From Acidobacteriota bacterium (GTDB taxonomy: Bacteria; Acidobacteriota; Thermoanaerobaculia; Thermoanaerobaculales; Sulfomarinibacteraceae), in NCBI GenBank assembly GCA_030637805.1, contig DAOWFV010000137.1:1-5940 (forward strand): a DNA stretch of 5,940 bases, in the 5' to 3' direction. The notes under the pieces are model-generated. The model saw only the letters and a list, made by a program, of their open reading frames with translations, had not been told where the DNA came from and searched no databases. Below are positions 1 to 4,787 of the stretch, piece by piece. How positions within the stretch are numbered: position 1 is the stretch's first letter; each line of letters begins with the position of its first letter. The position numbers and the translations under genes were made by a program.

Positions 1-112
1 AAGCGCGCACCATCTCACGGCGTCTCGCGGCCCTCGCGACGAGGCCCTCCGCAACAGCGCCACGCCAACTGTGGCTTCCTGGGGAAAATTTCAAGCCGGG
101 GGTGGGAGGGTG
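1..112. other. left flank, no gene assigned
   Basis: No gene can be assigned to this stretch. All three forward frames stay open from the left edge well past base 190 (the first stops are at about 203, 215 and 259), so an open frame here means little. The base composition matches the coding DNA of the window up to about base 80, which suggests the 3' end of an upstream gene, but none of the translations is recognisable and the three frames have similar third-position GC. After about base 80 the sequence becomes A- and G-rich and leads into the heptamer repeat. Confidence 0.4.
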
Positions 113-188
113 GAAACTCGAAACTCAAAACAAAACCCAGGGGGTGGCTGGACGGCAAAGTCGAAATTCGAAATTCGAAATTCGAAAT
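113..188. repeat. heptamer tandem repeat cluster (GAAACTC / GAAATTC words)
   Basis: Two copies of GAAACTC lie back to back at 113-126. After a spacer containing a G-rich stretch (139-160), four exact copies of TCGAAAT run from 161 to 188. Read in another phase, the second array is GAAATTC, one base different from the first word, so both arrays look like one heptamer family. The word contains the palindrome TTCGAA. The array is much more AT-rich than its surroundings and ends about 40 bases before the possible promoter of mvaD. Similar short tandem heptamers are known between genes in several bacterial groups (for example the STRR sequences of cyanobacteria). Its function is unknown. Confidence 0.85.
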
Positions 189-228
189 CGTCCCGTACTT
201 CATGAAGGCCTTGGCTAACCGAGAGAGG

Positions 229-234
229 TATGAT
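229..234 (+). promoter_or_regulatory. possible -10 box for mvaD
   Basis: TATGAT matches the sigma-70 -10 consensus at five of six positions and would place a transcription start near base 241, giving a leader of about 17 bases that includes the GAGGA ribosome-binding site at 243-247. No acceptable -35 hexamer is seen at 16-18 bases spacing; the closest, TTGGCT at 211-216, is only 12 bases away. It may therefore be an activator-dependent promoter or a chance match, with mvaD read from an upstream gene. Confidence 0.3.
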
Positions 235-257
235 CGCGCCGTGAGGACCTTGTTGAG

Positions 258-1253
258 ATGAAACCGAAGATCATGCAGGCTACCGCCGTCGCGCATCCGA
301 ACATTGCGCTCGTCAAGTACTGGGGCAAGCGCGATGTCGAGCGGAATATCCCCGCCGTGGGGTCGCTGTCGATCACGCTCGACGGACTGACGACGACGAC
401 CACTGTCCGGTTCGATCCAGAGTTCGAGCACGATGTTTTTTTGCTCGGTGGATGTGAGGCGCCGAAAATGGCTCAGCGGGTGGTGGGGTGTCTCGACCGG
501 ATGCGCCGGCGCGCCGGGGTCAGCATGCACGCCGTGGTGGAGAGCGAGAACGACTTCCCGACTGCGGCCGGGCTCGCCTCGTCCGCCTCCGGCTTCGCTG
601 CGTTGGTGATTGCGGCGGACGCGGCCCTCGGTGCGGGGTTCGATCGCTCGGAGCTCGCCGACCTCGCCCGTCAGGCCTCCGGCTCCGCCGCCCGCTCCCT
701 CTTTGGAGGCTTCGTCGAGCTGCGGCTGACCCCGGACGGCCCGTACCCCACCGAAACCCGCCAGCTCCTCGAGCCTCGGGCATGGCCGCTCCGCATTCTG
801 GTCGCGGTGACCGACCCGGGCCCCAAGGCCGTCGGCTCGACCGAGGGCATGCTGATGACCGAGCTCACATCTCCCTACTACCGGGAATGGGTCGAGTCGT
901 CCCCGGCCGATCTTTTGGAGGCGCGGTCCGCTGTGGAGCGGCGCGACTTCGAGGCGCTTGCCGATGTGAGCGAATTGAGCTGCCTGAAGATGCACGCGGT
1001 CATGCTTTCGGCGCGGCCCGGCCTTGTCTACTGGAACGGGACGACCGTGGAGTGCATCCGCAGAGTGCGGGAGCTACGCGCAGACGGGGTGGCGGTGTTC
1101 TTCACGGTCGATGCCGGTCCGCAGGTCAAGGCGGTGTGTCTTCCGGAAGTCTACGAGCGAGTCGAGCGCGATCTCGCGGTCCTTCCAGGGGTCACGAGCG
1201 TGGTTGAAAGCGGGCTTGGCGGCGGCGCCCGGGTGGTGGAGGACCGGCGGTGA
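258..1253 (+). CDS. mvaD: diphosphomevalonate decarboxylase
   Basis: A cytosolic GHMP-superfamily enzyme of 331 aa, normal length for the family. It converts mevalonate-5-diphosphate and ATP to isopentenyl diphosphate, CO2, ADP and phosphate, the last step of the classical mevalonate pathway. Visible motifs are the N-terminal AHPNIALVKYWGKRD block (12-26, with the Lys of the K-Y-W-G-K-R-D signature), the ATP-binding loop AAGLASSASGFAAL (103-116), SGSAARSLFGG (141-151, whose Arg146 matches the conserved Arg158 of the yeast enzyme) and TVDAGPQVK (283-291, whose Asp285 matches the catalytic Asp302 of yeast). Keeping the Asp, the Arg and the Ser-rich loop argues for a true decarboxylase rather than the archaeal 3-kinase relatives. 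The ATG at 258 is preceded by GAGGA at 243-247; Met6 is a less likely alternative start. Its stop overlaps the start of mvaK2 (GTGA), so the two are probably translationally coupled. Confidence 0.96.
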   Translation: MKPKIMQATAVAHPNIALVKYWGKRDVERNIPAVGSLSITLDGLTTTTTVRFDPEFEHDVFLLGGCEAPKMAQRVVGCLDRMRRRAGVSMHAVVESENDFPTAAGLASSASGFAALVIAADAALGAGFDRSELADLARQASGSAARSLFGGFVELRLTPDGPYPTETRQLLEPRAWPLRILVAVTDPGPKAVGSTEGMLMTELTSPYYREWVESSPADLLEARSAVERRDFEALADVSELSCLKMHAVMLSARPGLVYWNGTTVECIRRVRELRADGVAVFFTVDAGPQVKAVCLPEVYERVERDLAVLPGVTSVVESGLGGGARVVEDRR

Positions 1254-2314
1254 AAATCGAGGTTTCGGCGCCGGGGAAGCTGGTCCTACTGGGGGAGTAC
1301 GCGGTTCTCTTTGGGGCGCCGGCGATGGTGATGGCGGTGAACCGGCGCGCCCGGGTCGAGCTGGCGCCGTCTGAGAGCGACCGCTGGACGCTCATCGCGC
1401 CCGATCTGGCGCCGCGGCCGTTGGAGCTCGATGTTGGCCCGGGCGGAGGCGCGCGGTGGATTGACGACGAGCTTGGGAGCGAACGGTTCGCCCTCGTCGA
1501 ACGGCTGCTCCGAGAGCTCGATCGTGCAGGGGTGGTGGAGATAGGGCAGCTCGCCCCGGCCGTCGCCATCCTCGACACCAGAGAGTTCTTCATTTCTCGA
1601 GGCGACAGCCGCTGCAAGTTGGGACTGGGCTCGAGCGCGGCACTGACCGTCGCGCTGGCGTCCGCCCTCGCCATCTGGGCCGGTGACGGCCGCATGCCCG
1701 ATGCGGACGCGCGGTGGTTGCAGACTCTCGTCGATCTCCACCGGGGGATGCAGGGCGGGCTCGGTTCGGGCATCGACGTTGCGGCGAGCGTGCTGGGAGG
1801 GGCGATTCGCTTCCGGCTCGACGAGGCCTCGTCGGTGGCGGTGGCACAACCGGTGGCCCTGCCCGCCGATCTCCAGGCTCTCTTTTTCTGGACCGGTCGC
1901 TCGGCAAGCACGAGCGGATTTCTCGAGCGGCTCGAGGCGCGCCGCTTGGCGCGCCCGTTGAGCGTCGATCGAGTGATCTCTCGTCTCGGTGAGTTGTCGA
2001 AGGCTGGGATCGACGCCCTCGAGGCGGGCGGTTCATTTGCCTTTCTGGATGTGGTGGACGGCTTCTGGGATGCGCTCGAGGCCCTCGGCCGCGAGATCGA
2101 GATGCCCATCCTGTCACAAGAGCATAGGCGGCTGCGCCGGCTGGCGGTGGAGAGCGGTGTTCGCTACAAGCCGAGCGGCGCCGGCGGCGGCGACCTCGGC
2201 ATCGCCTTCGCCATCGATTCGGATCGGTTGCAGGAGATGGCGGTCCGCGCCGAGGCCCAGGGCTTTGCGGCCCTCGATCTCGAAATGGATCCGAGAGGAT
2301 TCACCGTGTCATGA
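1250..2314 (+). CDS. mvaK2: phosphomevalonate kinase (GHMP kinase)
   Basis: 354 aa, starting at a GTG that overlaps the stop of mvaD by 4 bases. It would phosphorylate mevalonate-5-phosphate with ATP to give mevalonate-5-diphosphate, the substrate of the decarboxylase encoded just upstream. GHMP kinase motifs appear in order: SAPGKLVLLGEYAVLFGAPA (6-25, motif 1), KLGLGSSAALTVAL (123-136, the Gly/Ser-rich phosphate loop), GLGSGIDVAASVLGG (170-184), FWTGRSASTSGF (213-224) and KPSGAGGGDLGIAF (307-320, motif 3). The G-S-G-x-D-V-A and SGAGGGD-x-GIA patterns are those of phosphomevalonate kinases; mevalonate kinases differ at both. No mevalonate kinase gene is visible, so it may lie upstream of the window. 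A broader-specificity mevalonate/phosphomevalonate kinase cannot be excluded from sequence alone. Confidence 0.9.
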   Translation: MKIEVSAPGKLVLLGEYAVLFGAPAMVMAVNRRARVELAPSESDRWTLIAPDLAPRPLELDVGPGGGARWIDDELGSERFALVERLLRELDRAGVVEIGQLAPAVAILDTREFFISRGDSRCKLGLGSSAALTVALASALAIWAGDGRMPDADARWLQTLVDLHRGMQGGLGSGIDVAASVLGGAIRFRLDEASSVAVAQPVALPADLQALFFWTGRSASTSGFLERLEARRLARPLSVDRVISRLGELSKAGIDALEAGGSFAFLDVVDGFWDALEALGREIEMPILSQEHRRLRRLAVESGVRYKPSGAGGGDLGIAFAIDSDRLQEMAVRAEAQGFAALDLEMDPRGFTVS

Positions 2315-2330
2315 AAGGCCAGAAGAAGAA

Positions 2331-2807
2331 ATGATGATCGAGTATCGGCCCATCGGCCTCATTCACACCCCGTTCAAACAGAGAGAGGGCATGCCGATCC
2401 AGCCCTCGCGAGGTCGGGGCGTGCGCGGGACCGTGGAGGTTGCGCCGGAGTACGCCGACGGCCTCGCCGACCTCGACGGTTTTTCGCACGTGGTGCTGAT
2501 TTACCATTTCCACCAATCGCACGGTTTTGACCTCCGCGTGACGCCGTTCCTCGACAAGGAGAAGCGCGGCCTCTTCGCGACCCGCGCTCCGCGACGGCCG
2601 AACGCCATCGGCCTTTCGGTGGTCCGTCTGCTGGGGATCGAAGGCAACCGGATCGCGGTGCAGGACCTCGACATCCTCGACGGGACGCCGCTCCTCGACA
2701 TCAAGCCCTACGTCCCCGAGTTCGACCATCGCACCGAAGTGCGCGAGGGTTGGTTGGAGGGCGTCAAGGACCGAAACGTCGATTCGGATGATCGCTTCAG
2801 CTCTTGA
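2331..2807 (+). CDS. trmO: tRNA (N6-threonylcarbamoyladenosine(37)-N6)-methyltransferase TrmO
   Basis: 158 aa, the short form of the TrmO/TsaA (formerly YaeB, UPF0066) family; the E. coli protein is about 235 aa with an extra C-terminal domain. The enzyme methylates t6A at position 37 of certain threonine tRNAs to m6t6A with S-adenosylmethionine, through an unusual beta-barrel SAM fold. Family motifs are PIGLIHTPFK (7-16), RGTVEVAPEYADGL (32-45), LDGFSHVVLIYHFHQS (48-63), LFATRAPRRPNAIGLSVVRL (81-100) and LDILDGTPLLDIKPYVPEFD (113-132). The start is either of two consecutive ATG codons (2331 or 2334); no good Shine-Dalgarno sequence precedes them, only A/G-rich AGAAGAAGAA. The gene begins 16 bases after mvaK2 and is probably in the same transcript, coupled through a 7-codon ORF at 2311-2334. 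I see no metabolic link to the mevalonate genes beyond shared transcription. Confidence 0.94.
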   Translation: MMIEYRPIGLIHTPFKQREGMPIQPSRGRGVRGTVEVAPEYADGLADLDGFSHVVLIYHFHQSHGFDLRVTPFLDKEKRGLFATRAPRRPNAIGLSVVRLLGIEGNRIAVQDLDILDGTPLLDIKPYVPEFDHRTEVREGWLEGVKDRNVDSDDRFSS

Positions 2808-2899
2808 ACCCGCTTCACGAACTCCGCTCTTGACCGCCAGCCGCTGACCGCCGCGTCGCGACCTCAGACCTGCCAAAGTGAGACGTGACCGTGTACCCT

Positions 2900-2928
2900 T
2901 TCCCAAGGAGCAGTTGCGCCGGTACAAA
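2900..2928 (+). promoter_or_regulatory. possible sigma-70-like promoter for the SRPBCC/ACT pair
   Basis: TTCCCA (2900-2905) and TACAAA (2923-2928) each match the sigma-70 consensus at four of six positions and are separated by 17 bases. Transcription would start near 2935, leaving a short leader that carries the strong AGGAGG ribosome-binding site. The matches are moderate, so this remains tentative. No terminator hairpin for the trmO transcript is seen in 2808-2899, so read-through from the mevalonate unit is also possible. Confidence 0.3.
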
Positions 2929-2940
2929 TAGATTCGCCAG

Positions 2941-2946
2941 AGGAGG
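2941..2946 (+). promoter_or_regulatory. strong ribosome-binding site fixing the SRPBCC start
   Basis: AGGAGG lies 5 bases before the ATG at 2952. It is the best Shine-Dalgarno match in the window and settles the start of the SRPBCC gene. By contrast, trmO and the TauE-family gene have no clear site. Confidence 0.75.
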
Positions 2947-2951
2947 GCGTC

Positions 2952-3446
2952 ATGCGGGTCGAAAAACCGAATCGAGTCAGCCGGAGCTTTACACAGCACC
3001 TCGGTGCTCCACCGGGGGAGGTGTTCCCGTTGCTCTGTCCGGTGCGTGAGGCCGAGTGGGTCAACGACTGGAGGCCGCGATTGGTGCTCTCGGACTCTGG
3101 GGTTGCCGAACCCGACTGCGTGTTCATCACTCCCGGCATCCCGGAGGACGCGCTGTGGTTGATGACCATCCACAACCCGGAGGCGTTTTGTCTCGAGATC
3201 ATCAAGATCATCCCCGGCGTTGTGGTCGGCAAGATCTCCATCGCGCTTGCCCCCGAGGGCGATAACGGATGCACCTCGAAGATAACCTACGCCTACACCG
3301 CGCTCAGTGAGCACGGCGGCCGCGCCCTCGAGGAATTCACCGAGCCCCACTTCCGCGGCTTCATGGAGAGCTGGGAAAAGGAGCTCAACCACTTCCTGAG
3401 CACAGGCGTCAAGCTCGAGATCCCGGAGTCGGAGCCGCTTGAGTGA
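2952..3446 (+). CDS. SRPBCC (START/Bet v 1-fold) family protein
   Basis: 164 aa, soluble, with no signal peptide or membrane segment. It resembles small bacterial proteins of the SRPBCC superfamily, a helix-grip fold with a deep hydrophobic pocket for lipids or other small molecules. The pattern is F-x-x-H-L-x-A-P-x-x-x-V-F-P-L-L-C-P-V-R-E-x-x-W (13-37), strands at 55-61, 67-73 and 79-86, a strand rich in small hydrophobics at 91-100, ITYAYTALSE (111-120), and the long C-terminal helix (about 122-151) that closes the pocket in this fold. The CPVREAEW segment is typical of one uncharacterised branch. Specific ligand and function are unknown; enzymatic (cyclase-like) and binding roles are both possible. 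It is preceded by AGGAGG and overlaps the ACT gene by 4 bases (GTGA), so the two products are probably made together. Confidence 0.75.
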   Translation: MRVEKPNRVSRSFTQHLGAPPGEVFPLLCPVREAEWVNDWRPRLVLSDSGVAEPDCVFITPGIPEDALWLMTIHNPEAFCLEIIKIIPGVVVGKISIALAPEGDNGCTSKITYAYTALSEHGGRALEEFTEPHFRGFMESWEKELNHFLSTGVKLEIPESEPLE

Positions 3447-3823
3447 TACCCCTGAGATTGACGGTTCTCGAGGGTGAGTATTCCGTGTGGCGTCTCGATG
3501 CCGATGCACCCCCGCCGGAGGTGGAGGCGGGCGGTTTCCTCTCCATCACCCGCACCGATGACGAGCTGTCGGTCGTGTCACCGTCGTCCGCCGTCCCCGC
3601 GGGAGTGACCGCCGAGGCCGGCTGGCGCTGTCTGCGAGTGGAGGGCCCCCTGCCCTTTGAGCTCACCGGTGTTCTCGCCGCGCTCAGCGCGCCGTTGGCG
3701 CGGGCCGAGATTCCAATTTTTGTCGTCTCCACCTTCGACACCGACTACCTGCTCGTGCTCTCACACGACCTCGAACGCGCTTGCGACGCACTTCACGAAG
3801 AGGGCCATTCCGTAGGCGATTGA
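3443..3823 (+). CDS. ACT domain-containing protein (CASTOR/ACT_7 type)
   Basis: 126 aa, GTG start overlapping the stop of the SRPBCC gene. The sequence follows the pattern of small stand-alone proteins with two ACT-like halves of the kind grouped with the CASTOR arginine sensors: an N-terminal Y-S-V-W-R-L-D strand (13-19), SITRTDDELSVVSP (34-47), WRCLRVEGPLPFELTGVLAALSAPLA (61-86) and IPIFVVSTFDTDYLLV (90-105). The last two segments are the strongly conserved part: the loop GPLPFELTG and the strand STFDTDYLLV. Such domains usually bind an amino acid or related small ligand and act allosterically. No catalytic domain is attached, and ligand and partner are unknown. Overlap with the SRPBCC gene suggests joint function, but this is inference. 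The stop codon (3821-3823) is the first part of the repeat cluster downstream. Confidence 0.85.
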   Translation: MIPLRLTVLEGEYSVWRLDADAPPPEVEAGGFLSITRTDDELSVVSPSSAVPAGVTAEAGWRCLRVEGPLPFELTGVLAALSAPLARAEIPIFVVSTFDTDYLLVLSHDLERACDALHEEGHSVGD

Positions 3824-3853
3824 ACGTCACACGTTGGATCGTTGAATATTGTG
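3821..3853. repeat. AACGT-word repeat cluster, left arm
   Basis: Starting in the stop codon of the ACT gene, this stretch carries variants of an AACGT/ACGTTG word (TGAACGT, ACACGTTG, ATCGTTGA). ACACGTTG at 3829-3836 is the exact reverse complement of CAACGTGT at 3969-3976 at the other end of the spacer. Composition is clearly more AT-rich than the flanking genes. Confidence 0.65.
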
Positions 3854-3855
3854 TC

Positions 3856-3897
3856 CCTCAGCGCGCTACCGTTACGAGCGGCAGGGTCGCTGTGAGG
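3856..3897. other. possible structured hairpin in the convergent spacer
   Basis: CCTCAGCG (3856-3863) can pair with CGCTGTGAGG (3888-3897) with a two-base bulge, and inside it CGCT (3864-3867) can pair with AGCG (3877-3880). The result is a nested stem within the repeat-bounded spacer. There is no U-run after it on either strand, so it is not a classical intrinsic terminator. It could be a transcription-end structure for the two converging genes, part of a small repeated element, or chance. Confidence 0.35.
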
Positions 3898-3949
3898 CGG
3901 TTGGACAACGAGGAATACACTCGACGCAATTTGGGGTGAGTGGGCGGTA

Positions 3950-3983
3950 CGTTGAACGTGTAACGTTTCAACGTGTTAACGTC
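3950..3983. repeat. AACGT-word repeat cluster, right arm
   Basis: A run of imperfect 7-8 base units beginning AACGT (AACGTGT, AACGTTTC, AACGTGTT, AACGT) covers about 3955-3982, preceded by CGTTG. The stop codon and the last sense codon of the minus-strand permease gene lie inside the array, so the repeat supplies the end of the gene. It is inverted relative to the copy at 3821-3853. Confidence 0.8.
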
Positions 3984-4737
3984 CGGCCGGCATCAGCAGC
4001 AGCAAACCGATGAGCAACAGCGCCGCGCTGACCAGCCGGCGGAACGTGTCTTCCTCGAGTCCAAGGTGGATGCGATTGCCGAGGAAAGCGCCGAGGAGGA
4101 CCGCCGGCATCACCGCCAGCGCCGACCAAAGACGCGGCGCGGTGATGAGACCGAAGGCGGCGTACGAGGGGACCCGAACCATTGTCATGAGCAGGAAGAT
4201 GGCCATGAGGTTTCCCCGGAAGGCGGTCTTGTTGGTGCCGGAAAGCTGGTAGTAGAGAATGAGAGGCGGCCCGCCGGTGCCGAAGAGGCCGGTGAGGAGG
4301 CCGGAGAGCAGTCCTACCGGCGGTGCCACCAATGGGTGGTGTTCTCGTAGGCGCGGCTTCGGAGAGAAAATGAAGATTGCCCCCACAACGACCAGGAAAA
4401 CCCCGAGTGCGGTGAGCAGAAAGCGCGGATCGCCCCAGCGCAAGAGCCAGGCGCCGATCGGAATGCCGATCGCGACACCGGCAAAGAGAACCACGACCCC
4501 GCGCCAGGAGATCCTGGACCACGAGGTACGGACCACATACAGCTCAGCCGGAAGGTTGACGAGGAGCAGGAGCACGACCGCGTCGCGAAGTTCGGGCAGA
4601 AGCAGGGCGAGGAATCCGACCGCGATCAGACCCGCCCCGAAGCCAAGAAGGACGTACACTGCCTCCGCTGCGGCTAGCACCGCGCACACCAGGAGAAACT
4701 GGGGCACCGAGGCGAAGACGGTTTCGATTCCAGGCAT
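3976..4737 (-). CDS. sulfite exporter TauE/SafE family permease
   Basis: 253 aa, strongly hydrophobic, with about eight predicted membrane segments (roughly 11-31, 34-49, 52-68, 80-99, 106-124, 138-162, 176-198 and 205-222, with a further one at 233-250). The family carries two repeats; the second is marked by PPVGLLSGLLTGLFGTGGPPLILYY (139-163), the typical G-x-x-x-G-x-x-x-G-x-G-G signature. N-terminal LLGFGAGLIAVGFLALLLP (30-48) is the matching first repeat. Members move sulfite, sulfoacetate, sulfolactate or other organic anions across the inner membrane, mostly as exporters. Substrate cannot be read from sequence, and no sulfur or taurine genes lie nearby. The ATG at 4735-4737 has no Shine-Dalgarno sequence but a TACACT box 9-14 bases upstream, suggesting a leaderless transcript. 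It is divergent from fpr and convergent with the ACT gene. Confidence 0.9.
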   Translation of the reverse strand: MPGIETVFASVPQFLLVCAVLAAAEAVYVLLGFGAGLIAVGFLALLLPELRDAVVLLLLVNLPAELYVVRTSWSRISWRGVVVLFAGVAIGIPIGAWLLRWGDPRFLLTALGVFLVVVGAIFIFSPKPRLREHHPLVAPPVGLLSGLLTGLFGTGGPPLILYYQLSGTNKTAFRGNLMAIFLLMTMVRVPSYAAFGLITAPRLWSALAVMPAVLLGAFLGNRIHLGLEEDTFRRLVSAALLLIGLLLLMPAGR

Positions 4738-4745
4738 CGCGGGGC

Positions 4746-4751
4746 AGTGTA
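4746..4751 (-). promoter_or_regulatory. possible -10 box for the TauE-family gene (leaderless)
   Basis: On the minus strand TACACT matches the -10 consensus at four of six positions and lies 9-14 bases before the ATG. Transcription would start at, or a base or two from, the start codon. This fits the absence of a Shine-Dalgarno sequence. No good -35 hexamer is seen (best candidate TCGAGG, 15 bases away). Confidence 0.3.
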
Positions 4752-4787
4752 CCCTCTTTGGGAAAGCCTCGATGCGAACGGAGGATC

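Noticed and set aside
113..188. CRISPR array
   Set aside because: The units are 7 bases and contiguous without unique spacers, and no cas gene is in the window.
15..995. Long minus-strand open frame (326 codons) across the left flank and mvaD
   Set aside because: It is antisense to a well-supported mvaD, rich in Arg, Gly and Pro without any recognisable domain, and runs through the heptamer array. It is a GC-driven shadow.
1192..2109. Minus-strand open frame of 305 codons over mvaK2
   Set aside because: Arg/Ser/Pro-rich low-complexity translation opposite a clear GHMP kinase; a shadow frame.
2800..2833. GCTCTTGA direct repeat (2800-2807 and 2826-2833) after trmO
   Set aside because: Two 8-base copies in a short spacer are weak evidence; there is no further copy and no AT-rich word array as in the other spacers.
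2301..3509. Minus-strand open frame of 402 codons over trmO and the SRPBCC gene
   Set aside because: It spans two recognisable forward genes and the spacer between them, with no domain of its own.
2891..4755. Shared GTGTACCCT at 2891-2899 and 4747-4755 as a common operator
   Set aside because: Only nine bases are shared, their positions relative to the nearby genes differ, and the second copy is better explained as part of a -10 box read on the minus strand.
4758..4787. TTG start 10 codons upstream for fpr
   Set aside because: No ribosome-binding site precedes it, and the ATG at 4788 has GGAGG directly upstream.
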